DNA from: Candidatus Omnitrophota bacterium
GTDB lineage: Bacteria; Omnitrophota; Gorgyraeia; 1-14-0-20-64-10
Assembly: GCA_023248155.1 (NCBI GenBank)
Contig: JAHFFE010000010.1
Coordinates: 1 to 45,815 of the forward strand
Direction of reading: 5' to 3'
DNA length: 45,815 bases
A program made the translations under genes and the position numbers. Position 1 is the stretch's first letter; each line of letters starts with the position of its first letter. Shown one piece after another: positions 36,483 to 43,064 of this stretch. The notes below the pieces were generated by a model. It was not told the DNA's origin, made no database searches, and worked only from the letters and a program-made list of their open reading frames with translations.

Positions 36483-37476
36483 CGGCGCGCAGGCGGGCAA
36501 TCCATTCCTTGTAGCGCGCCATCGTCTTTTCCTGATACAGATGACTTTGAATGTCGTTCTGGGCCTCGGTCAATGACGCCTGCTGGGCCGGACGGACGGC
36601 CTCGACCAGAAAAATCTGAAAACCGGCCGGCGTCTTAATGACCGGCGAAATTTTCCCGGCTTTCAGCGTGAATAGAACCTGCTCGATTTCTTTGCGTGTT
36701 CTTCCGCGCTCGATGAATCCGATGCGGCCGCCCATCTGCGCGTTGAACCCGTCGGAATATTTGCGCGCCGACTCGTAAAAATCAGCGCCCTTGCCCAGCT
36801 CTTTGTACAAATCCTGCGCCTGTGAATAAGCGCGCCCATAATCGGCATCATCTTTCGGGCGGATTAAAATGGTGGCTACCTGCAGCGCTTCGGGCGTTAT
36901 GAATTCATCTTTGTGGGCTTCGTAATAAGCGGTCACTTCAGTTGGAGAAACCGTGATGCGCGAACGGATATCCCGCCCGATTAATTTCTGAATCGTGAGC
37001 TGGTCTTTAAACCGCGCTTTTAAGTCTTCTTCGGTGAGCCCTTGCTGGCTGAGCAGTTCGCGGAACTCTTCCGGTTTTTCAAAACGGGATTTGGTGTCAT
37101 TCAGCATTTCCTGCACATCGGCGTCGGACACCGTAATCACCGGCGGCGTTCCGATTTTACCCTTGGACACTTCAATCGGCTGCGGATCACGCGCCAGCTG
37201 CAGCATGATATGTTCATCGATGATCTGTCCGAGAATTGATTTCCTGAGCTTCTCCATCTCTTTGGATAATTCTTCAGGGGCCAGCGTGGCCTGCATCTGG
37301 AAATAGGCCGGGACCAGCGCGCGGTTGAGTTCGGCCTGCGTGATCACTTCGTTATTCACAACAGCGACAATCCGGTTTTCATCTTCTTCGGAAGCGGCCG
37401 CAACCGGATGTGCTAACGCCAAAAAAACAAAAACCGCCCATAGACGCTGTATCGGCAATCCACGGACGGTTTTCAT
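36460..37476 (-). CDS. surA: SurA-like periplasmic peptidyl-prolyl isomerase
   Basis: A 338-residue exported foldase. It has a signal peptide (1-28, ending PVAAA), a SurA-type N-terminal chaperone domain (NRIVAVVNNEVITQAELNRA onward), and one parvulin domain (about 200-305, LQVATILIRPKDDADYGRA...). E. coli SurA has two parvulin domains, so this is a shorter form. The open frame runs upstream, but MKTVRGLPIQRL at 37476 gives a proper signal peptide. Position directly before pdxA-ksgA supports the SurA assignment. It probably serves outer-membrane protein transport. Confidence 0.85.
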   Translation of the reverse strand: MKTVRGLPIQRLWAVFVFLALAHPVAAASEEDENRIVAVVNNEVITQAELNRALVPAYFQMQATLAPEELSKEMEKLRKSILGQIIDEHIMLQLARDPQPIEVSKGKIGTPPVITVSDADVQEMLNDTKSRFEKPEEFRELLSQQGLTEEDLKARFKDQLTIQKLIGRDIRSRITVSPTEVTAYYEAHKDEFITPEALQVATILIRPKDDADYGRAYSQAQDLYKELGKGADFYESARKYSDGFNAQMGGRIGFIERGRTRKEIEQVLFTLKAGKISPVIKTPAGFQIFLVEAVRPAQQASLTEAQNDIQSHLYQEKTMARYKEWIARLRADAYITIK

Positions 37477-37495
37477 CGGAACAGAAATCCTGTTT

Positions 37496-38356
37496 TTACT
37501 TGCTGGACGCAGTAGCGGAAGCCGGGGCCGCATAGGGTCCCATCCGCTTGATCTGCGCCTTGGAACGAAGCTGCTGAACATAGCTCTCGGCAAACTTCTG
37601 GCTCTGCTGGGAAAGAATCGCCTGGCGGATCTGTTCTCTCACTTCATCCAGGGATTTCTCGCGCGCTTCGCGCCGCTCGGTCAAAAGAATCAGATGGTAA
37701 CCGAGCTGCGTTTTCACGATCTTGCTGACCTCGCCGACTTTCATCGACTGGCAGGCCTGCTCGAATTCGGGAATAACCTGCCCCTTCGAGAAATAACCGA
37801 TATCGCCGCCGCGCTGCTTGGACGGATCGGTCGACATTTCCTCGGCGACCTTCGCGAACGGCTCTCCCGACTTCAGGCGAGCCTGGGCCTGCTGAGCGGT
37901 TGCTTCGTCCGCCAGAAGAATATGGCTGGCGCGCAAGCTGGCCGGCACCGCGAAACTGGATCTGTTTTTTTCGTAAAACTGCGCGATTTGTTCATCGGGA
38001 ATAGAGGTTTTATCTTCCTTGCGCAACAGCTCGAACAGGCGGCCGAACAGGATCTGCTTGCGCGCGTCGTGCATTAAGCGGACCACTTCGGCATCGGATT
38101 CGAGCCGGCGCTTGCGGGCTTCCTGCATCAGCAGCGTTTCCATCACCAGCTGATCGAGCACCCTCGCCTTGTCATTGCCGATGGAATCGCGCACAGCCGG
38201 AGAAAGCGCGCTGAACCGATCGTCGATTTCCTTAACCGTGATCGTTTCACCGTTCACGATCGCGGCCGGTTTGGAACCGGCGCCGCAAGCGGAAAGAGCT
38301 GCACCCAGCACGGAAACTCCGAACAAAGCCATTACCAACCAAACTGTTTTCTTCAC
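37496..38356 (-). CDS. Lipoprotein parvulin-type peptidyl-prolyl isomerase
   Basis: A 286-residue foldase with a lipoprotein signal (lipobox LSAC, Cys24), a SurA/PrsA-type N-terminal helical domain (AAIVNGETITVKEIDDRF) and a parvulin domain (about 135-230, RASHILLADEAT...GGDIGYFSKGQVIPEFE). The start is the GTG at 38356, with AGGAG 8 bp upstream; the longer frame is not supported. It is 19 bp upstream of the SurA-like gene, so two parvulin foldases are made from one transcript. Confidence 0.92.
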   Translation of the reverse strand: MKKTVWLVMALFGVSVLGAALSACGAGSKPAAIVNGETITVKEIDDRFSALSPAVRDSIGNDKARVLDQLVMETLLMQEARKRRLESDAEVVRLMHDARKQILFGRLFELLRKEDKTSIPDEQIAQFYEKNRSSFAVPASLRASHILLADEATAQQAQARLKSGEPFAKVAEEMSTDPSKQRGGDIGYFSKGQVIPEFEQACQSMKVGEVSKIVKTQLGYHLILLTERREAREKSLDEVREQIRQAILSQQSQKFAESYVQQLRSKAQIKRMGPYAAPASATASSK

Positions 38357-38384
38357 GGATTCTTCTCCTCTGATGTATTTTCCT

Positions 38385-38413
38385 AGTTTAGCACGGAGAA
38401 AGAATCCCCTCAA
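38385..38413 (-). promoter_or_regulatory. Promoter of the foldase-pdxA-ksgA operon
   Basis: TTGAGG and TAAACT, 17 bp apart on the minus strand, between the second GLEE gene's stop and the GTG start. The leader would be about 22 bases and contains the AGGAG site. Confidence 0.6.
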
Positions 38414-38425
38414 GATGAGAAAATT

Positions 38426-40069
38426 TTATGCGGAGGTAATAACAGCGTAGAGTTTGTCGTTCAATTGAACGAACGTAATGGAGTTGATGTCCATGTCCGG
38501 CACGTTGCGATTGGCCAGCGACAATTCTGCCATGGCCCTTAGATTCTGCGCAACACGAGCTGCATCTCCTGAGAATAGCTGTTTGGCTTTTTCAGGGCTG
38601 ATGCGCACCGCAGCCCGCGGACTCACCTGCGGCAACCACAAACCAGGACTCTCTATAATTCCCGAAACTTCGTTGTTCAGAACCACCAGAACCTTTTCGG
38701 GATGCTTAGGACCTTGCTCTGACCAATAGGTCGAAACAGCTTCTAGATTATCGCTCAAGATATCAAAGCGGGTGTCCGGGGGCTGATTTTCGGGAGGAAG
38801 AATTCCAACCTGGAAGTAGGTCGTCGGCAATTCAGATTTCAGATTTACTTCCACAACCGCCACCGATGTTCCGTCAACTTGAGGAACAAACTCTCCAAGC
38901 TGATCAACCGCAATGGCCTGCTCCACCACCGTTCTCTCATCCGTCTTAGCAGTAACCGGATTGGCAGGCACAGTGAGTGTACGGCGTTCTTTAGCGAAAG
39001 AGGCGAGTTTTTCAGCGCGCGTAACGATTTGGTCTGCTAGCACGGGAGATTGAGCCCCTTCTGATATAATCTCTTCGATGACCGCGTCTCGCTGATGGGG
39101 TGCTGGATTCTCAAGTTGACCCCGCAGAAGCGCCATTGCCTTATAAGAAAGACCAAATTCCGCAGTAACACGACCCGCAGCAAAAAAAGCTTCTGCGGCT
39201 GTGAAACGCTTATCCCAAGAAGCCCACCTGAGAAGATCATTGACTAACTGGGCAATGGTATCAGCAGGCATTTCCAAATACCGTTGAAGAATTCCCGTTT
39301 CAAACTCTGGATGATGATAATTAGGAGACTCCCTTAGAAGCCGAATTGTTCTTTGAATAGCTGTTCCATCGACAATCTCAGGAACCACGAGCTCCTCCAA
39401 ACCGGATTGCTTGGCACCAACTAATGGTTTTACACTCTGAACAAAAGCCCACGCTGTTAAAAACGTTGAGTGCTTAAATCGATCTCCCATCTGCCGATGA
39501 GCTTCCTCCATCTCAGAAACCAAAGAGGGCTTCCGTAAAATATCTACACTATTTTTCGAAAGCCCCTCATCCGTGTAATGAAGAATCAGTAGCTCAGACA
39601 AAACTGTTGGCGCAATGCGGACAAAAAATTCCTGCTCGTCTGTTGGTAAATTCGCATCCTGTTGAATCTCATAAAGATCCCGCAGTCCATCCAGCGTCAG
39701 TCCGGCTTCTGCAAGCTTAAGACGATCCGAATGTTTCTCATAGACCATTTGAAGTCGCGCCATAGACGAAGCGGCTTGATCTCCGAACCATGCTGCTCGA
39801 AGAGCAGACGCAATGGAAACTAGAACTTGTAATCGACGCTCTATAACAGCAAACGATTGTTCTTCCAGACCACTGCCAATCATCTCTGGTTTACTTCGAA
39901 GCTTCTGGACGAGATCGGCTTTAGTAGCATTCGAGGATTCTTCTAGACCTGTGGAGCGCAACGCATAGACATGATGAGCTGGAAACGCGATGCTAATGAT
40001 CAGCAAAGCACTTAAGATGCGCATAAATAAAAACCGCCCTTGGGCGGAAACTAACTTATTGTTTTTCAT
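38426..40069 (-). CDS. Exported GLEE-motif protein, 547 residues, paralogue of the giant
   Basis: No named family recognised. The N-terminus MKNNKLVSAQGRFLF, ILSALLIIS core and YALRSTGLEES align without gaps with the giant protein's first 45 residues, and the 5' DNA is also very similar. GLEE tetrapeptides start at 41, 67 and 223. Between and after them lie mostly helical segments (about 75-210 and 230-380) and a C-terminal beta/alpha part (SVAVVEVNLKS onward) that resembles the VRVVEIDLK strand of the giant's last module. A cleaved signal peptide implies export. It stands upstream of the foldase operon, so together with the giant gene it brackets surA-pdxA-ksgA. Confidence 0.82.
   Translation of the reverse strand: MKNNKLVSAQGRFLFMRILSALLIISIAFPAHHVYALRSTGLEESSNATKADLVQKLRSKPEMIGSGLEEQSFAVIERRLQVLVSIASALRAAWFGDQAASSMARLQMVYEKHSDRLKLAEAGLTLDGLRDLYEIQQDANLPTDEQEFFVRIAPTVLSELLILHYTDEGLSKNSVDILRKPSLVSEMEEAHRQMGDRFKHSTFLTAWAFVQSVKPLVGAKQSGLEELVVPEIVDGTAIQRTIRLLRESPNYHHPEFETGILQRYLEMPADTIAQLVNDLLRWASWDKRFTAAEAFFAAGRVTAEFGLSYKAMALLRGQLENPAPHQRDAVIEEIISEGAQSPVLADQIVTRAEKLASFAKERRTLTVPANPVTAKTDERTVVEQAIAVDQLGEFVPQVDGTSVAVVEVNLKSELPTTYFQVGILPPENQPPDTRFDILSDNLEAVSTYWSEQGPKHPEKVLVVLNNEVSGIIESPGLWLPQVSPRAAVRISPEKAKQLFSGDAARVAQNLRAMAELSLANRNVPDMDINSITFVQLNDKLYAVITSA
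40024..40047 (-). terminator. Terminator-like hairpin within the second GLEE gene's signal-peptide codons
   Basis: The minus strand reads CCGCC-CAAG-GGCGG then UUUUUAUUUA: a 5-bp GC stem, tetraloop and U-tract at +23 to +46 from the ATG, the same offset as in the giant gene. By form it is a good intrinsic terminator, yet it lies in codons 8-16 of the reading frame. Confidence 0.6.
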
Positions 40070-40077
40070 TACAATAG

Positions 40078-40106
40078 AGTATCGCTTATAGAATGACTTT
40101 TGACAA
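40078..40106 (-). promoter_or_regulatory. Promoter of the second GLEE gene
   Basis: TTGTCA and GATACT, 17 bp apart on the minus strand. The -10 ends 8 bp before the ATG, so the transcript should be leaderless or nearly so. No Shine-Dalgarno sequence is seen. Confidence 0.7.
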
Positions 40107-40137
40107 GGGGTATGCGAAATTTTTGAGATTGACGGCC

Positions 40138-40413
40138 TTAAGCCACGGCAAGGCTTCCTGAAACATACTTATGAATGAGACTTGCCACCAAAGTCTGGTA
40201 AGGAATACCCTCTTCGGCAGCTTTGGCTTTAATGCCGCTTAAATCGGTCTTTGAAATCCGGATGTTCATTCGTTGGTCTTTGCGGAGCGTGTTTCGCGCG
40301 ATCTCGGCATAATGCCTAAGCTCCGCCATCTTGGGTTTTACAAGCGCCCACTCACCCCCTTCAATCGCATTAAGAATTTCTGTTTCTTCCTTATCTAGGC
40401 GCTGTTTACTCAT
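40138..40413 (-). CDS. BrnA/CopG-like ribbon-helix-helix antitoxin
   Basis: A 91-residue protein with an acidic, helical N-terminal half and a C-terminal RHH-like part (MNIRISKTDLSGIKAKAAEEGIPYQTL region), as in CopG-type antitoxins of BrnT/BrnA systems. It would bind and neutralise the upstream toxin and repress the pair's promoter. The ATG overlaps the toxin end by 8 bp, with GGAGG nearby, indicating translational coupling. It is the only toxin-antitoxin unit in the window. Confidence 0.8.
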   Translation of the reverse strand: MSKQRLDKEETEILNAIEGGEWALVKPKMAELRHYAEIARNTLRKDQRMNIRISKTDLSGIKAKAAEEGIPYQTLVASLIHKYVSGSLAVA

Positions 40414-40690
40414 GGAATCCTCCTTCCGATAAATACCGTTTTGTCATTTTACGGCTTGGAATAATCGTTTTTAAAAATATCTTCTCGCTATCTTCGACAT
40501 AGGGAACGATGTAAAGATAATTACCCACGACCACGATGAGTTGTTTTTGGTGCTGAAATTTGCCCTTTCCTTCTACCGTGGCAACGACGCTGCCCTCTTC
40601 GATATGGGCAACAATTACTTCAAAAGAGATATGCCTTTCCTTGATTAACTTCTTGTTCTTTTCCTTGTCCCACTGAAATATCTTTTGCAC
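40406..40690 (-). CDS. BrnT-family-like toxin
   Basis: A 94-residue protein resembling BrnT ribonuclease toxins: FQWDKEKNKKLIKERHISFE at the N-terminus matches the F-x-W-D-x-x-K-N...SFE family pattern, and the end (TIIPSRKMTKRYL) fits the family's closing strand. The family contains RelE-fold endoribonucleases that cut mRNA. The start codon is GTG at 40690 and lies 6 bp after a strong -10, so it is probably read from a leaderless mRNA. The order toxin-antitoxin is that of brnTA. Confidence 0.78.
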   Translation of the reverse strand: MQKIFQWDKEKNKKLIKERHISFEVIVAHIEEGSVVATVEGKGKFQHQKQLIVVVGNYLYIVPYVEDSEKIFLKTIIPSRKMTKRYLSEGGFHE

Positions 40691-40724
40691 ACTGTAAGTA
40701 TACCATATGTGTGCCTTTTGTCAA
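40687..40724 (-). promoter_or_regulatory. Toxin-antitoxin promoter with inverted-repeat operator
   Basis: TTGACA and TATACT, 16 bp apart on the minus strand (40719-40724 and 40697-40702). A perfect inverted repeat GCACAC/GTGTGC (40687-40692 and 40709-40714) flanks the -10, placed as an autoregulatory operator for the RHH antitoxin. The -10 ends 6 bp before the GTG. Confidence 0.7.
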
Positions 40725-40749
40725 TACATCAAGAATGGCTTATGACCCA

Positions 40750-42660
40750 TTACCCGGTTTTGAGGCGGTCAATTTCCACCTTGAGCAGGCGGCAATAGAG
40801 ATCAAAGCCGACGGCTGCGATATGGCCATGCTGTTCGGTGCCCAGCAAGTTCCCGGCGCCGCGCAGCTGAAGATCCTGCAGTGCCACCTGAAACCCGGCG
40901 CCCAGACTGGAAAATTCCTCGACGGCACGCAATCGTTTTTTGGCGTCGCCGGTTAATGGCTGGCCGCGCAGCGTCAGGAAAAGCGCGTGCGCCTGCCGCG
41001 TGAAGCGGCCAACCCGCCCTCGCAGTTGGTAAAGATCGGCCAAGCCGAAATGGTCGGCGCGGAAAACCAGTATTGTATTGGCGTTGGGGATATCAATGCC
41101 CGATTCGATGATCGCCGTGGAAATTAACACATCGACCTCGCGGTGCATAAATGCCAGCATCGCTTTTTCGAGCGCTTTCGCCGGCATCTGTCCATGCGCG
41201 ATGGCAATGCGCGCGTTTGGAAGCAATCCGGTAATCGTGCGGTGCAATTTTGGAATTCCCTCGATCCAGGGATAAACCACAAACACCTGCCCCTGCCGTT
41301 TGATTTCCCGCTCAATAAAGTGGCGGATGAGTGCGGGCTCTTCTTCGGAAACGATCGTTTCGACCGGCAGCCGTTCATACGGCGGCGTATCGATGATCGA
41401 CATTGATTTGGCGCCCATCAGCGCCAGGTAAAGCGTGCGCGGAATTGGCGTGGCCGTCATCGTTAAAATATCGACCTCGGCGCGCATTTTCTTAAGTTTT
41501 TCTTTGTGCCGCACGCCGAACCGCTGTTCCTCATCGACGATCACCAGTCCGACATCTTTGAACCGGACATCTTTCGAAAAAAGGCGGTGCGTGCCGATGA
41601 CTAGATCCACCTGTCCGTTGGCGAGCCCCTCGACGATCCGCTTCTGTTCGGCATCGGTCTGAAAACGGGACAACATGCCGATTGAAACCGGAAACTCTTT
41701 CATGCGGGCCGTGAATGTATCGAAGTGCTGTTCGGCCAAAATGGTGGTGGGGCAAAGCAGAGCCACCTGCTTGTTGTTCATGATCGCCTTGAACGCCGCG
41801 CGCAGCGCCACTTCGGTTTTTCCGTAGCCGACATCGCCGCAGAGCAGGCGATCCATGCAGATGGGCGATTCCATGTCGGTTTTTATTTCTTTGATCGCGC
41901 GAACCTGCCCCGCTGTTTCCTTATAAGGAAACGCCGCTTCCAATTTTTTCTGCCAGTCGGTATCCGGTTTGAATGCGTGGCCGACCGAATGAAGCCGCTT
42001 GGCCTGAATGGCCAGCAGTTCCTTCGCCACCGACGAGGCGCCGGCACGAGCCTGCTCTTTTAAGCGCGCCCAATATTTTGCGCCGAGCCTGGACAATTTC
42101 GGCGGCGCGCCTTCGAACCCGATATATTTCTGGATTAAATGGAGTTCTTCCTGCGGCAGATAAAGCCGGTCGCCGCCTTCGTACTCAATCACCAGCTGTT
42201 TGCCAACGCCGTGTGACGACCGGACTGTTTTAAGGCCGAGATATTTTCCGATACCGTGCGTGACATGGACCACCCAGTCGCCCGCGCGGATATCGACGAA
42301 TGGATCAAGCGGGGTCTGCTCACCCATGAACAGATGCGCGACTGAGGAACGGACCGCCCTGCGGTGGAGTGAAACGGTCGGCAGAAGAATTAATACTTCG
42401 TGATTTAGAAACGGCTGGCCCGTATGCGGATGGATGCTTTGGATGGAAAGGATCGTGTTGCCGTCAAATACGACGCGGACCGGCGCTTCGAATCCTTCGG
42501 GAAAAATATCAAGCGTGCCGCCGCGTACCGCGACATCGCCGGGATCGCTGACTTTCGGACGGCGCTGGTAGCCCTGCGCCAATAAATCGTTTAAGACCGA
42601 ATGCGGATCGGCGGTTTGGCTTTTATGGAGTTTAAGAGAGTCGGTAATTTCCATTTCCAT
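40750..42660 (-). CDS. mfd: Minimal transcription-repair coupling factor Mfd (N- and C-truncated)
   Basis: Mfd removes stalled RNA polymerase and recruits UvrA. The normal protein has about 1100 residues; this has 636. Residues 1-95 match only the last part of the UvrB-like module (VRGGTLDIFPEGFEAPVRVVF). They are joined directly to the polymerase-interacting domain (about 125-180, RAGDWVVHVTHGIGKYLG) and the translocase with GDVGYGKT (275-282), DEEQ (376-379) and the TRG-like end (LLGTEQHGHIAAVGFDLY). Most of the UvrA-binding region and the whole C-terminal autoinhibitory domain are missing. A TAG immediately before the ATG rules out a longer frame. The motor looks intact. Confidence 0.9.
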   Translation of the reverse strand: MEMEITDSLKLHKSQTADPHSVLNDLLAQGYQRRPKVSDPGDVAVRGGTLDIFPEGFEAPVRVVFDGNTILSIQSIHPHTGQPFLNHEVLILLPTVSLHRRAVRSSVAHLFMGEQTPLDPFVDIRAGDWVVHVTHGIGKYLGLKTVRSSHGVGKQLVIEYEGGDRLYLPQEELHLIQKYIGFEGAPPKLSRLGAKYWARLKEQARAGASSVAKELLAIQAKRLHSVGHAFKPDTDWQKKLEAAFPYKETAGQVRAIKEIKTDMESPICMDRLLCGDVGYGKTEVALRAAFKAIMNNKQVALLCPTTILAEQHFDTFTARMKEFPVSIGMLSRFQTDAEQKRIVEGLANGQVDLVIGTHRLFSKDVRFKDVGLVIVDEEQRFGVRHKEKLKKMRAEVDILTMTATPIPRTLYLALMGAKSMSIIDTPPYERLPVETIVSEEEPALIRHFIEREIKRQGQVFVVYPWIEGIPKLHRTITGLLPNARIAIAHGQMPAKALEKAMLAFMHREVDVLISTAIIESGIDIPNANTILVFRADHFGLADLYQLRGRVGRFTRQAHALFLTLRGQPLTGDAKKRLRAVEEFSSLGAGFQVALQDLQLRGAGNLLGTEQHGHIAAVGFDLYCRLLKVEIDRLKTG

Positions 42661-42692
42661 CTAGTTTACACCTAGCAGCAGCTATTAGAGCC

Positions 42693-43036
42693 GGCCCGGG
42701 ATACGGGAGCCGTGGACACGCTCGGAATTGACTACCAATTCCGTCGCTCTGTCTGCGGCCTTGCCGAAAGACAATTCGATTCGGCCTCCGCCAAGGTCCA
42801 CTTGCCCCATATCCCGGCCCGACTCTTTCGACGCTTCAAGCGCTTTCGTGCAGGATAAGGCTGAGCAGGCACTGGAAACCCTGAGCGGGCATGGTTCCCC
42901 GCTTTTTTTAGCGGGGAGAGCGAAGGGTTTCCCGTAGTGCAGTCAGACTCGCAGGGGCTGACCAACGGCCTGGGAACGCCTTGCCTGACGGAAGTGTGAA
43001 GAAGCGTAATGTGTTCACGGCTCCCATGCCCGGACC
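42693..43036. other. Structured non-coding region, possible ncRNA or small inverted-repeat element
   Basis: The 404-bp gap between mfd and argS holds no convincing gene. Its ends (42693-42719 and 43011-43036) pair over about 22 bp including GGGAGCCGTG/CACGGCTCCC. The left end can alternatively pair with 42796-42817 (GTCCAC...CCCGG). Inside are GGAATTG/CAATTCC, GCCGAA/TTCGGC, a long GCACTGGAAACCCT/AGGGTTTCC-AGTGC stem and CCCCGC-T7/A-GCGGGG (42897-42917). I could not match RNase P, tmRNA, SRP or 6S RNA with confidence. A MITE-like element is the main alternative. Confidence 0.5.
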
Positions 43037-43064
43037 GACTTGAAAAAGCGGCTTGCGGGAAGAG

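Noticed and set aside
40138-40690. Prophage or genomic-island boundary around the toxin-antitoxin genes
   Set aside because: No integrase, attachment-site repeat or phage gene is near; the pair stands alone between mfd and a GLEE gene.
42732-42965. 77-codon minus-strand frame in the mfd-argS gap as a lost Mfd N-terminus
   Set aside because: The translation has no similarity to the UvrB-like module and is Arg/Ser/Pro-rich noise across the paired segments.
42984-42994. SRP RNA domain IV-like CCTGACGGAAG
   Set aside because: The expected asymmetric loop and flanking stem are not present around it; a chance match.
42693-43036. RNase P RNA on the minus strand
   Set aside because: Length and the GUCCGGGC stretch near one end are suggestive, but the universal GAGGAAAGUC and ACAGAACCCGGCUUA elements and the GGUAAGAGC region are missing.
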